In this document: one piece after another, positions 1 to 7,279 of the stretch | How positions within the stretch are numbered: the stretch's first letter is position 1 | How the letters are laid out: each line of letters opens with the position of its first letter | From: Myxococcales bacterium | GTDB taxonomy: Bacteria > Myxococcota > UBA727 > JABDBI01 | Assembly (NCBI GenBank): GCA_947445025.1 | Contig: CANFCB010000009.1 | Coordinates: forward strand, 1 to 38,690 | Direction: 5' to 3' | DNA length: 38,690 bases | The notes under the pieces: model-generated | Told to the model about the DNA's origin: nothing | Seen by the model: the letters and a program-made list of their open reading frames with translations, nothing else | Database searches by the model: none | Program-made: the position numbers and the translations under genes

Positions 1-289
1 GTAGGGGGATTTTCTCGTCGACACCGTCACTCTTAAAAACAAACTTCTTAAAATGCTGGTCCGACAACCCAACAAATTGAATCAGCTGATTCTCTTCAAG
101 AGATTTTATGGCGCGTCGCAGCGTACTAACACAAATACCCAACTGCAAACTTAACTCTTTTTGATGAATAACAAACTCGCCATTCACAGCTCATGGCAAC
201 AGCGAAAGCTCTGCCCAAACAAACTTGGCGCGTAGCGATAGCTTAGAATTACGAAATATGTCTACGGGAATACACACTTAATTTGTCAT
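1..289 (-). pseudogene. Decayed copy of small winged-helix protein gene (partial at window edge)
   Basis: This stretch aligns without gaps to the intact winged-helix gene at 22552-22863 (offset 22574). I count 26 differences in 289 bases. The start codon (ATG read from 289) and an AGGAG ribosome binding site are kept, but codon 4 is TAA where the intact copy has AAG, and a second in-frame TGA (complement of positions 192-194) replaces the CGA codon in the intact copy's LLPRG segment. The rest of the reading frame is open up to the window edge, where the C-terminal codons run off. The copy is therefore a recent pseudogene, or at best encodes an internal fragment. The function of the parent is not known beyond likely DNA binding. 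Confidence 0.88.
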
Positions 290-452
290 GAACACTCCTA
301 AGCTTTTTTTAAAAAGCTTTACAAGCAGAACCGGAGTGCTAATTCTCGCCCCAGTTCTGAGATGAACTTGCCGCGCCTTAAATTTTTTCGGATTAGGGGG
401 CGCGGTATTTTTTGCCGCAACAGCATGCTGCGGCAATCAATAAAAACATCAT
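290..452 (-). promoter_or_regulatory. Structured leader of the decayed winged-helix gene, copy 1
   Basis: Read on the minus strand toward the start at 289, this leader holds four hairpins. They are TTGCCGCA/TGCGGCAA (412-436), CCGCGCC/GGCGCGG (371-405), AGAACTGG/CCGGTTCT (327-358, with one G-U pair on this strand) and AAGCTTTTT/AAAAAGCTT (300-319). The ribosome binding site (complement of 293-298) is complementary to 333-338, giving CACTCC/GGAGTG, which competes with the third hairpin. The intact copy has the same arrangement. Promoter not identified. Confidence 0.6.
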
Positions 453-560
453 AAATTAAAAAGCAAATAGAAATCAACAAGAATTCAAAAAATAATTTAT
501 TATTCAGATTGAGCGCCATTAGGCGTGATTTTTGATAGCCTGGCGGCCTTGGCCCCGGGT

Positions 561-753
561 GACAAATAATTTTTTGTCCAAAAATTTGCATCTCACAATC
601 TGTATGTGTTAATCTAATGGTAGATGCCCGTGTAACTTAGCTTTTGGAGCAACGAACGTTAACAAAAGAGCGTTTGGAGAATCTCGAGTAAGGATTTGTT
701 AACTGGGGCTGTTAAGAACAAAAAAACATAAACCGAAAAAAGTGGGGAATTTT
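561..753. other. Non-coding stretch upstream of lipoprotein gene with inverted repeats
   Basis: No gene is visible between the duplicated element and the lipoprotein start. There is a small hairpin, GACAAA/TTTGTC, at 561-578. A longer inverted repeat GTTAACAAA/TTTGTTAAC spans 658-703 with a 28-base loop and ends about 50 bases before the lipoprotein ATG. That places it where an operator or a leader structure would be. I could not pick out a convincing -35/-10 pair. Confidence 0.45.
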
Positions 754-1173
754 ATGGTTACAAGAATATTGGCTTTAATTGTGTTGATTGTGGGTACTGT
801 TACGACGACTTCGTGCGGATTGAGCGACGGTGGTGCGCCGGCTCTTGTGGGTTCAACTGTTGGACAACCACTCGCAATCGACGTGGTTTGTTGTGGGTGC
901 CATCACCGATATGAGAGTGAGGATTGTGAAGAGTCGTCACAATCATGGGGTGACTATTGGAGTAATGATTATTGGTATGTTGCCCATGATAAACGTACAG
1001 GATGCCCTGGTCAATGGAATTATGTGGTAAATCAGCAAAACCCTACGTGTGTGTCACTTTACAATCCCAATAGTAGAAATCAAGTCTTGAAAAATCAGGA
1101 TAGTAATGGGCCAGATGGTGGCACCCATGACAAGTGCGGTGGTATCACATATTTTGATGGGACCGTATGCTAG
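754..1173 (+). CDS. Cysteine-rich lipoprotein, unknown function
   Basis: I do not recognise this protein. It is 139 residues from the ATG at 754. I preferred this start over the GTG at 742 because GGGGA lies six bases before it. The N-terminus is a short basic stretch, a hydrophobic segment and a possible lipobox ending in TTSC, with threonine at -3 being atypical. The mature part is rich in Cys, Trp, Tyr, Asp and Asn and contains eight cysteines besides the lipid-anchored one, including a CCGC cluster just after the linker and one as the last residue. An even number of cysteines suggests disulfides and an extracytoplasmic location. It stands alone between the duplicated element and an aconitase fossil, and differs in composition from the housekeeping genes. 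The best comparison in the window is the lipoprotein at 6547-7062, which also has a CC pair followed by a WG(D/E)Y motif, but the similarity is weak. Confidence 0.7.
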   Translation: MVTRILALIVLIVGTVTTTSCGLSDGGAPALVGSTVGQPLAIDVVCCGCHHRYESEDCEESSQSWGDYWSNDYWYVAHDKRTGCPGQWNYVVNQQNPTCVSLYNPNSRNQVLKNQDSNGPDGGTHDKCGGITYFDGTVC

Positions 1174-1210
1174 TGAGAGAGAATGTGTCGTAGTTAATCA
1201 ACATATTACA

Positions 1211-1418
1211 CCTTAGCCGGCAATGCTATACATATGTGGTGAACTTAAAGCAATTGGCTCCTAAAAAATCGGTAGAAGTGATTTTGCACCACGCCGAAGG
1301 ACGACCTGAAACAATCAAATGCCTCAGTTAATTTACGCTTGCCAGCGTAAATTAACTGACGAGCATATTTAATGGTTTAAGTCCGGAACGGCGCTGTAAC
1401 GGAGAAAAAGCCATAACA
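1211..1418 (+). pseudogene. Fossil of the 3' end of an aconitase gene
   Basis: From 1234 to 1322 the plus strand reads as the C-terminal region of the intact aconitase encoded at 36193-38469 (VVNL, QLAP and VILHHA segments). I count 11 differences in roughly 88 aligned bases, with no gaps. After a 20-base insertion (1323-1342) the match resumes as LTDEHI, a TAA stop, then WFKSGTAL and a second stop. Weak similarity continues to about 1418 and back to about 1211. Only the last 50 to 60 codons are present, so the piece cannot encode an enzyme. It lies on the same strand as, and just after, the Cys-rich lipoprotein gene. Confidence 0.85.
1325..1358. repeat. Perfect 15-bp inverted repeat inside the aconitase fossil
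   Basis: CAGTTAATTTACGCT (1325-1339) and AGCGTAAATTAACTG (1344-1358) are perfect reverse complements around a TGCC loop. The right arm is the diverged aconitase coding sequence. The left arm lies in a 20-base insertion absent from the intact gene, so the palindrome arose by inverted copying of the neighbouring sequence. It is not followed by a T-run, so it is not a classical terminator. Confidence 0.85.
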
Positions 1419-1466
1419 ATTCAAATCACTGCGACGCAACCAGGGTAACGGTAATAATATGGGAAT

Positions 1467-1483
1467 GCGCTCCGCGGGAGCGC
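1467..1483 (-). terminator. Hairpin after the aro operon
   Basis: GCGCTCC and GGAGCGC pair perfectly across a three-base loop, beginning eight bases after the aroKB stop on the minus strand. The sequence that follows on that strand is T-rich but has no clean U-run, so termination efficiency is uncertain. Position and stem strength make it the best candidate terminator for the operon. Confidence 0.55.
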
Positions 1484-1490
1484 TGAACCA

Positions 1491-3080
1491 TCAAACCATA
1501 ATCGATCGAATTGCTTTTAAAACCGCGTCTTTTGCTTCGACCTCGACAATAGCTACGTCTCCCAGCGCTTTGGGCAAGATAAAACGCAAGGTTTCCTTCT
1601 GCTTTTTCTTATCATGAAGCATGGCGTCGTAAATAGCGTCGGGGGAAAACTTGGATAAAGATGTCGGCAGTTGGAATTTTGTTAAAAGATGCGCAATCCG
1701 TTTAGCTAAATTGCCGTCACATAATTGCAAATCATGCGCCAGGTTGGCAGCTGCGACGAGCCCAAGAGCGACGGCTTCACCGTGTCTTATTTGGTACTGG
1801 GAAACCAGTTCAATCGCATGTGCAAAAGTATGACCCAAATTCAACACGGCACGTCGGTCATGCTCAAACGGGTCTTCTTGAATAATTTTAATTTTGACTT
1901 GGACGGCTTGTGTCAAAAGGCTTTCTAAATTGCTCAAGGGCAGTGTGGCATTTTCTAAAGCGGTGAATAAATCGATATCGCTGATAATGCCATGCTTAAT
2001 AACTTCAGCCAGCCCAGAACGATATTCTGCTTCGGGCAGTGTGCCTAAAATAGTAGGATCGATTAAAACTGCGGCTGGTTGCTTAAAAGCACCAACCAAA
2101 TTTTTGCCTTCTTCCAGGTCAACGCCAGTTTTTCCGCCTACGCTTGCGTCAACCATGGCAAGCATTGTGGTTGGCACTTGCACAAAAGCAAGTCCGCGCA
2201 AAAAAGTGGCAGCAGCAAAGCCTGCAATGTCACCGGTAACACCGCCACCAAGTGCTAGCAGCGTATCTTTTCTGGTGACTTGGTGTTGCAAAAGTTGTTG
2301 ATACAAACCTTGTACTGTCGCAAGATTTTTATGCGTTTCTCCGTCAGGGATTTCGATGATCACGCTTATGTATTGTGCCGCCTCGAGTGCTTGAACTAGA
2401 GCCGCGGCATGCAATTTTGAAACCACTTTATTGGTCACAATCACGATGCGCTGTGAGGACAAACCTATCCATTTCAGAAAAGATCCGATTTGCGCCAGAC
2501 CGTTATTTTGAATCCAAATAGGATATGACCCTTGGGGTGGGGTTTGGACAATAATAGTGTTTTTTGAAAAAGTATTTTGCAGTTGATAGCGTTCAAAAAT
2601 ATGGTCCGCTATTTGTTCGGGGCTTAAGTCGTCGGTTGGCACTTGATGAAAGATGCGATTACAGGCAGCAAAGCGATCTTCTAAAAGTGTTTGGAGGGTT
2701 GTGGGGTTAAATAAAGGTCGATTTTTTGTGTGGATAATTCGTTTTTGAATAGTTTGTGGGCGTGCATTTAAGCAAAAAACCGTGCCACTTTTCTGCATCA
2801 TTTCCAAATTAGAAAATGGAATCAAAGTGCCACCTCCTGTCGCTATAACCAGTTTTTTTTGTTGGCTCAGTTCTTGGCATAATTCAGCCTCTGCTTTGCG
2901 AAAAGCTGCTTCTCCTATTTCTTTAAAAATATCTGTTATGTATTTTTGAAAACGTGTTTCCAGCACTTTGTCGGTATCAATAAATTGCCATTTTAACTTC
3001 TTAGATAACAGTTTTCCCACCAGCGATTTGCCGGTACCCATGAAACCCGTTAGCACAAGATTATGATTCGTTTTGTTCAT
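1491..3080 (-). CDS. aroKB: Bifunctional shikimate kinase / 3-dehydroquinate synthase
   Basis: One chain of 529 residues carries two shikimate-pathway enzymes. The N-terminal about 170 residues are shikimate kinase (shikimate plus ATP to shikimate 3-phosphate), with the P-loop GFMGTGKS, a DTD substrate motif and GGGT. The rest is 3-dehydroquinate synthase (DAHP to 3-dehydroquinate), shown by DGE, GGGVTGDIAGF, PTTMLAMVDASVGGKTG, GKNLVGAF, GLAEVIKHG, NLGHTFAHAIE and HGEAVALG. These include the NAD- and metal-binding residues of the family. I start at the ATG at 3080, which overlaps the aroC stop by 20 bases. Upstream in-frame codons to 3191 would extend about 130 bases into aroC and give an N-terminus unlike the family. 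It is the last gene of the aro operon. Fusing the two activities is known in some delta-type lineages. Confidence 0.95.
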   Translation of the reverse strand: MNKTNHNLVLTGFMGTGKSLVGKLLSKKLKWQFIDTDKVLETRFQKYITDIFKEIGEAAFRKAEAELCQELSQQKKLVIATGGGTLIPFSNLEMMQKSGTVFCLNARPQTIQKRIIHTKNRPLFNPTTLQTLLEDRFAACNRIFHQVPTDDLSPEQIADHIFERYQLQNTFSKNTIIVQTPPQGSYPIWIQNNGLAQIGSFLKWIGLSSQRIVIVTNKVVSKLHAAALVQALEAAQYISVIIEIPDGETHKNLATVQGLYQQLLQHQVTRKDTLLALGGGVTGDIAGFAAATFLRGLAFVQVPTTMLAMVDASVGGKTGVDLEEGKNLVGAFKQPAAVLIDPTILGTLPEAEYRSGLAEVIKHGIISDIDLFTALENATLPLSNLESLLTQAVQVKIKIIQEDPFEHDRRAVLNLGHTFAHAIELVSQYQIRHGEAVALGLVAAANLAHDLQLCDGNLAKRIAHLLTKFQLPTSLSKFSPDAIYDAMLHDKKKQKETLRFILPKALGDVAIVEVEAKDAVLKAIRSIMV

Positions 3081-4266
3081 AGCGGAAAAACCATGGTTCA
3101 TTGCTGAGGTGGAAATTGGAAATTTGATTTTGCGCGAGTGCTTTAAATCGTGGCTGCATTTCTTGTAAGCTGTCGCCACCAATTTTTTCAAAAAGAGCGT
3201 TGGCTAAAACAAAGGCCACCATGGCTTCGCCAATAGGGACGGCTCTGGGTACGGCGCAGAAATCACTGCGTTCATAGGTCGTTGGCGAAGCTTTCCCCGT
3301 CGCCAAGTTTACGCTCGGCAAAGGACTTAGTGTGGTGCTAATCGGTTTCATGGCCACGCGGGCAATTAGCGGAAGGCCCGTGGTTATTCCGCCTTCAAAA
3401 CCGCCGGCGCGATTGTTTCTTCGGTAAAGTGTGCCATTTTTCTTGGCCAAAATAGCGTCGTGTACTTGTGTGCCTCTTAAGGTAGCGTTGGCAAAAGCGC
3501 CCGCAAACTCCACACCTTTCATGGCCTGAATGCTGAGCAGGGCCATGCCTATTTGTGCTTCAAGACGACGATCCCACTGCGCATAGCTGCCCAAGCCAGG
3601 AGGAATACCTAGCGCAATTATTTCAAAAATACCGCCCAGGGTATCTTTTGCTTTCATGCATGCTTTTATTTCTGCATGAATGGCATCGTTAAATGCCAAA
3701 TCTGCTAAGGCAAATTCATTTTGCTGAGCATGCTTAAAACGCTTCTGGTATTCGCTGATTGAAATGGTTTCGTTTAAATCGATGGCGACAGAACCTATTT
3801 GGGTAACATAGCCTCCGATTTCAATGGCAAAAGGCGAGAGCAATTGTTTGCAAACGTTGCCGACGCAAACACGCATGGCTGTTTCTCTGGCGCTGGCCCG
3901 TTCTAAGCTTAAACGTAAATCGGCGTGGCCGTATTTAATGGCGCCAGTTAAATCGGCATGACCAGGCCTGGGTGTGGTCATGGGTGCGATGGCTTTATTT
4001 TTCCAATTTTTGTAATCAATATTGTTTAGTTCCATGGCAATGGGAGCGCCAGTGCTTAGCCCAGCGGCAATTCCCGACGTGATAATAACTTCATCGCGTT
4101 CCATTTTCATGCGTCCGCCGCGACCAAAACCTGTTTGACGTCTCGCCAAATCGATGTTGATTTTTTTTACGTCGACGGGGAATCCTGCTGGTGCACCTTC
4201 TAAAATTGCCGTGAGCTTGGGACCGTGACTTTCACCTGCTGTTAAAAAACGCAAACGTGGTATCAT
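3061..4266 (-). CDS. aroC: Chorismate synthase
   Basis: The enzyme converts 5-enolpyruvylshikimate 3-phosphate to chorismate with reduced FMN. The 401-residue chain begins with the typical LRFLTAGESHGPKL motif and has RRQTGFGRGGRMKMERDEV, RPGHADLTGAIKYGHADLR and a C-terminal ERSDFCAVPRAVPIGEAM block. These are the standard chorismate synthase signatures, including the conserved histidines, and the length is in the range of the longer bacterial form. The gene starts three bases after the aroE stop and overlaps the start of aroKB, so the operon is probably translationally coupled. The reading frame is intact. Confidence 0.97.
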   Translation of the reverse strand: MIPRLRFLTAGESHGPKLTAILEGAPAGFPVDVKKINIDLARRQTGFGRGGRMKMERDEVIITSGIAAGLSTGAPIAMELNNIDYKNWKNKAIAPMTTPRPGHADLTGAIKYGHADLRLSLERASARETAMRVCVGNVCKQLLSPFAIEIGGYVTQIGSVAIDLNETISISEYQKRFKHAQQNEFALADLAFNDAIHAEIKACMKAKDTLGGIFEIIALGIPPGLGSYAQWDRRLEAQIGMALLSIQAMKGVEFAGAFANATLRGTQVHDAILAKKNGTLYRRNNRAGGFEGGITTGLPLIARVAMKPISTTLSPLPSVNLATGKASPTTYERSDFCAVPRAVPIGEAMVAFVLANALFEKIGGDSLQEMQPRFKALAQNQISNFHLSNEPWFFRYEQNES

Positions 4267-4269
4267 ACT

Positions 4270-5115
4270 TTACTCCGCAATAGCGATGCGCATAGTTTCA
4301 ATGGAAGGCTGTACGCCCGTCCAGATGGTAAAAGATAATGCGCCTTGATGGACAAGCATCCCTAAACCATTCAGTGTCCGTGCACCATCGTGCTTTGCTT
4401 TTTCAAGAAAGCGTGTTGGATTGGGATGGTAAATTAAATCATAAACAACTTGGTCTCTTTGAAAAGAAATATTGTCATACCAAGGCATTTGATCGGAATT
4501 TTCTTGTCTGCCCAGCGAAGTGCAATTAATAATTAATTTTGCTTTAGAAAACCTGGATATATTAGATTCATCGAAGAGGGCAGTTTGAATGTTGACCTTG
4601 GGGAAATATACACCTATTTCTTGAGCAGTTTTCGCCGCTTTATCTAAAGTCCGATTAAGCAGTATTACTTCGGGGCAACCTGCTTGTAAAAGCCCATAGA
4701 GAATAGCCCGTGAGGAACCACCAGCACCCAGGATCAGTGCTGTTGAATTTTTAACGTCGACATTGTTTTCTTGCAGATCTTGAACAAAGCCCCGAGCGTC
4801 GGTGTTGTCTCCAATAAGTTTGCCATCGGGGGTGATTGAAATAGTATTGACAGCGTTGATGGCGTGGGCACTCGGAGAAAGCTCGTTCATAAAGGGTAAA
4901 ACGGTTTCTTTGTAAGGAGTAGTTACATTGACGCCTCTAAAACCCAGCGCAAGCAAACCTTTTAGCGCACGCTCTACCAGGTCTGGGTGAACGGGCAGGG
5001 GAACATAGGCCCAGTTGAGTCCAAGTTCAGCGAAGGCGACATTGTGCATCACCGGGCTTTTGCTTTGGGAAACCGGGTAACCCAGTATGCCAACTAACTG
5101 CGTGTTTCCGTTCAT
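4270..5115 (-). CDS. aroE: Shikimate dehydrogenase (NADP+)
   Basis: The product reduces 3-dehydroshikimate to shikimate with NADPH. Its 281 residues show the substrate-binding SQSKSPVMHN near the N-terminus, NVTTPYKE with the catalytic lysine, NAVNT, GDNTDARGF with the catalytic aspartate, and the Rossmann motif GAGGSSRAI with a following NRT. Length and order of motifs fit the standard AroE family. AGAG lies upstream of the ATG, and two bases separate it from the aroA stop. It lies second in the aro operon. The step before it (3-dehydroquinate dehydratase) is not encoded in this window. Confidence 0.96.
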   Translation of the reverse strand: MNGNTQLVGILGYPVSQSKSPVMHNVAFAELGLNWAYVPLPVHPDLVERALKGLLALGFRGVNVTTPYKETVLPFMNELSPSAHAINAVNTISITPDGKLIGDNTDARGFVQDLQENNVDVKNSTALILGAGGSSRAILYGLLQAGCPEVILLNRTLDKAAKTAQEIGVYFPKVNIQTALFDESNISRFSKAKLIINCTSLGRQENSDQMPWYDNISFQRDQVVYDLIYHPNPTRFLEKAKHDGARTLNGLGMLVHQGALSFTIWTGVQPSIETMRIAIAE

Positions 5116-5117
5116 GA

Positions 5118-6425
5118 TTAATTCTCTTTAATAATTGCCCCAAGACAACGCAGGGAATTGGTGAAATCGGGAAAACTATCTTTGATGACGTCAGCGTTTA
5201 AAACATGGGTATCACTTTGTGCGCAAAGGCCAGCTATTGCTGCCATCATGGCCAAACGATGATCGCCGTTACTGTCTAATGCTGCTCCCTGAAGTCTTGT
5301 AGGTCCTTCAACAATAAAGCCGTCATCAGTGGCGTAGATATGTGCGCCCATTTTACGTAGTTCTTGAACAGTGGTGTCGATGCGATTGGTTTCTTTGACT
5401 TTGAGCTCGGCGGCATCTTTGATGACAGCAATACCTTTGGCTTGCGTGGCAGCCACTGCTAAAATTGGTAGCTCATCGATCATGCGCACGACAAGTTCGC
5501 TGCCTAAAGTAATATTGGTTAAAGGCGCGTATTTGATTTCAATATCAGCGACGGGTTCACCTGATTCCTCGCGGATGTTATGTAGGGTTATGGCTGCACC
5601 CATTTGTTGCAGCGCCTGAATAATACCGTCGCGGGTAGGATTAATTCCGACATTTTTAAGAATCACATGGCTGTCTTCGACAATGCAGGCTGCCACCATC
5701 AAAAAAGCAGCAGAAGAAATATCGCCGGGAACAATGACGTCGATGGATTGCAAACCATGATCGGGACGACGAATGCTGACGCTGTTGACAGCGACTTGAA
5801 TAGGGGCACCCATGGCTTTAAGCATGCGTTCGGTGTGATCGCGGGCAGGGCCTGGTTCTGTGACCGAAGTTTCTCCGTCGGCAAATAATCCAGCCAATAA
5901 TAAGCAACTTTTAATTTGAGCGCTGGCCACCAGAAGTTCATGCGCTGTGCCTTTTAATGAGGGTACGGGGCTGATCGCAATCGGAGCAAGAGTGTCTGCT
6001 TTGCAACCATGAATTTGGGCACCCATTTTTTGTAGCGGTTGCAGCACCCGTCCCATGGGTCTTCGGCGAATTTGTTCGGAGCCTGTAAGGACGCTGAAAA
6101 AATTCTGCCCTGCCAAAAGGCCAGCCAGCAGTCGAATGGTTGTGCCAGAATTTTGGCAGTCAAGTACATCGCTGGGTTCTGAAAAAAAACCAGGACTTCG
6201 TAAAATAATTTCGTTGGCGCTGACTTCATTTACTTGAATGCCCAGCTGCTTGATTAATTGAAGCGTTGCCAAACAATCTGAGCCGTTTAAAAACCCGAGA
6301 ATACGTGAAGAGCCTTTGGCTAGGCCCGCAAACATAAGGGCGCGGTGACTGATGGATTTGTCTCCGGGCACAAATACTTCACCATGGAGTTTTTTAACAG
6401 GGGTAATTGTAAGTCTATTGGCCAT
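5118..6425 (-). CDS. aroA: 3-phosphoshikimate 1-carboxyvinyltransferase (EPSP synthase)
   Basis: EPSP synthase transfers the enolpyruvyl group of PEP to shikimate 3-phosphate. The 435-residue chain begins with the diagnostic PGDKSISHRALMF, followed by LNGSDCLATL, LDCQNSGTTIRLLAGLLAG, RRPMGRVLQPL, SAQIKSCLLLAGL, DISSAAF, DELPILAVAATQA, ELKVKETNRI and DHRLAM. All are family signatures. The NSGTT segment places it among ordinary AroA enzymes; whether the PEP site is of the sensitive or insensitive class cannot be judged by eye. It is the first gene of the aro operon, and its ribosome binding site lies within the arm of a strong hairpin just upstream. Confidence 0.97.
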   Translation of the reverse strand: MANRLTITPVKKLHGEVFVPGDKSISHRALMFAGLAKGSSRILGFLNGSDCLATLQLIKQLGIQVNEVSANEIILRSPGFFSEPSDVLDCQNSGTTIRLLAGLLAGQNFFSVLTGSEQIRRRPMGRVLQPLQKMGAQIHGCKADTLAPIAISPVPSLKGTAHELLVASAQIKSCLLLAGLFADGETSVTEPGPARDHTERMLKAMGAPIQVAVNSVSIRRPDHGLQSIDVIVPGDISSAAFLMVAACIVEDSHVILKNVGINPTRDGIIQALQQMGAAITLHNIREESGEPVADIEIKYAPLTNITLGSELVVRMIDELPILAVAATQAKGIAVIKDAAELKVKETNRIDTTVQELRKMGAHIYATDDGFIVEGPTRLQGAALDSNGDHRLAMMAAIAGLCAQSDTHVLNADVIKDSFPDFTNSLRCLGAIIKEN

Positions 6426-6430
6426 GCTGT

Positions 6431-6469
6431 CCTATGAGCCATTTTTCATTATTTGCAAATGGTCATAGG
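6431..6469 (-). promoter_or_regulatory. Hairpin covering the aroA ribosome binding site
   Basis: On the minus strand, CCTATGA-CCATTT is followed by a 12-base loop and AAATGG-(C)-TCATAGG, giving 13 base pairs with one bulged base (38 in 6438). The 3' arm ends in ATAGG, part of the AGGA Shine-Dalgarno (6430-6433) that sits five bases before the aroA ATG. If formed, the hairpin would restrict translation of aroA. This suggests control of the operon at translation start. Confidence 0.65.
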
Positions 6470-6474
6470 TTGTT

Positions 6475-6504
6475 TTTATCCTTACCAGTTTACCAGCATG
6501 ACAA
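6475..6504 (-). promoter_or_regulatory. Possible sigma-70 promoter of the aro operon
   Basis: On the minus strand TTGTCA (6504-6499) and GATAAA (6480-6475) are separated by 18 bases. A transcript started from here would begin about where the aroA leader hairpin begins (near 6468). The match is moderate and is called by eye. Confidence 0.4.
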
Positions 6505-6546
6505 TTCTTCGGAAAGTGAACGCTCGCAACAACATCCAATGGATAG

Positions 6547-7062
6547 TTACAGAGGAGGTGGCGGGTTTTCAGACATGCAGAGGGCATACCCGGGACGGGG
6601 TAACTTGTTGTCACATACTGCCGTACAAGCGATCATGTCATTATTGCACCCGTCGGAATCGGCAGCAGGATGATATGATAAGCAAACATTCATTACTCCC
6701 CAACAACTGCTCTCACATTTAGCCCACGCCGGGCAGTCAACCTTAACCGGAGTTGCATCTGTTTTTTCAGCGCAGAATACCGATGCATCTGTATTATGTG
6801 GATCTGTGCTATATTTACAACCATCGCCTTCTGACCAATCTGGGTTGTGCTCGTTGCAGGTGGTGTATTCCCCCCAGATGGCATGTATACAGTTCCCAGT
6901 CCTTGCTCCAACAGGTGCTGTACAGCACTGCCAGGCAAAATTCGCTTTCGTGTCGTCTGTTGTTGCTATATATCCCTCGCTCTTTTTAGTGACGGCACAA
7001 CTCTGTAGCAGAGCAGAGAGCAAAACCGTCAACAGCGATAAGGCCTGTATTCTCTTAACCAT
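6547..7062 (-). CDS. Cysteine-rich lipoprotein, unknown function
   Basis: I do not recognise this protein. It has 171 residues, a GAGG ribosome binding site six bases before the ATG, a basic start, a hydrophobic segment and a lipobox ending in LQSC. The lipidation signal is better than in the lipoprotein at 754. The mature part has 14 further cysteines, an even number, starting with a CC pair, and is rich in Asp, Asn, Thr and Trp, ending in a proline run. It should be lipid-anchored outside the cytoplasm and disulfide-bonded. It lies upstream of aroA on the same strand, but the gap holds a separate promoter-like site and hairpin, so it is probably transcribed on its own. It might be a distant relative of the 754 lipoprotein (CC then WG(D/E)Y), but that is a guess. 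Confidence 0.72.
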   Translation of the reverse strand: MVKRIQALSLLTVLLSALLQSCAVTKKSEGYIATTDDTKANFAWQCCTAPVGARTGNCIHAIWGEYTTCNEHNPDWSEGDGCKYSTDPHNTDASVFCAEKTDATPVKVDCPAWAKCESSCWGVMNVCLSYHPAADSDGCNNDMIACTAVCDNKLPRPGYALCMSENPPPPL

Positions 7063-7279
7063 AAATTACCTCGATTTCAGTGTTTTATATTTGATTTAAC
7101 TACTCCATTGTTTGATGGTAACAGCAGTGGTTATTGAGTGTCAAATTTTTGGCCAAAATAAAATCCAGACTTTTAAGAATATTAAGTCGGTAATTGTTGT
7201 TTTTTCCGCTTGACGGCTTCTTTTTAGCCTCTAATCTCTAGGCCTTACCCACCCATTGTACAAGGTAGATTAGGCTATA

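Larger units (their letters stand above)
1..560. repeat. Duplicated winged-helix/leader element, copy 1
   Basis: The region shares sequence with 22575 to about 23118. The match is about 91 percent over the coding part. It is patchier over the leader, where hairpin arms and A/T-rich blocks match but loops differ. The similarity fades beyond a shared CCCCGGGT(G/A)AC near 553-562. No transposase or target duplication is visible, and the left end is cut off by the window. The element is either a segmental duplication or a small dispersed, perhaps non-autonomous, element. Confidence 0.75.

Noticed and set aside
393-452. Possible 19-codon leader peptide with a lipobox-like tail in copy 1
   Set aside because: No ribosome binding site, and the corresponding frame in copy 2 encodes a different sequence of different length.
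319-591. Open frame of 90 codons on the minus strand across the leader of copy 1
   Set aside because: The same region of copy 2 has a different frame because of a one-base shift, so the reading frame is not conserved while the hairpins are. It is better explained as a non-coding leader.
5371-5619. Numerous open frames on the strand opposite the aro genes, and within ATP synthase genes
   Set aside because: They lie inside genes with strong family signatures, have no ribosome binding sites and show low-complexity translations. They are shadows.
7274-7279. TATAAT directly before the ABC-F start codon, as a promoter
   Set aside because: A transcript from it would begin inside the coding region, and the family alignment fixes the start at this ATG. 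Probably coincidental.
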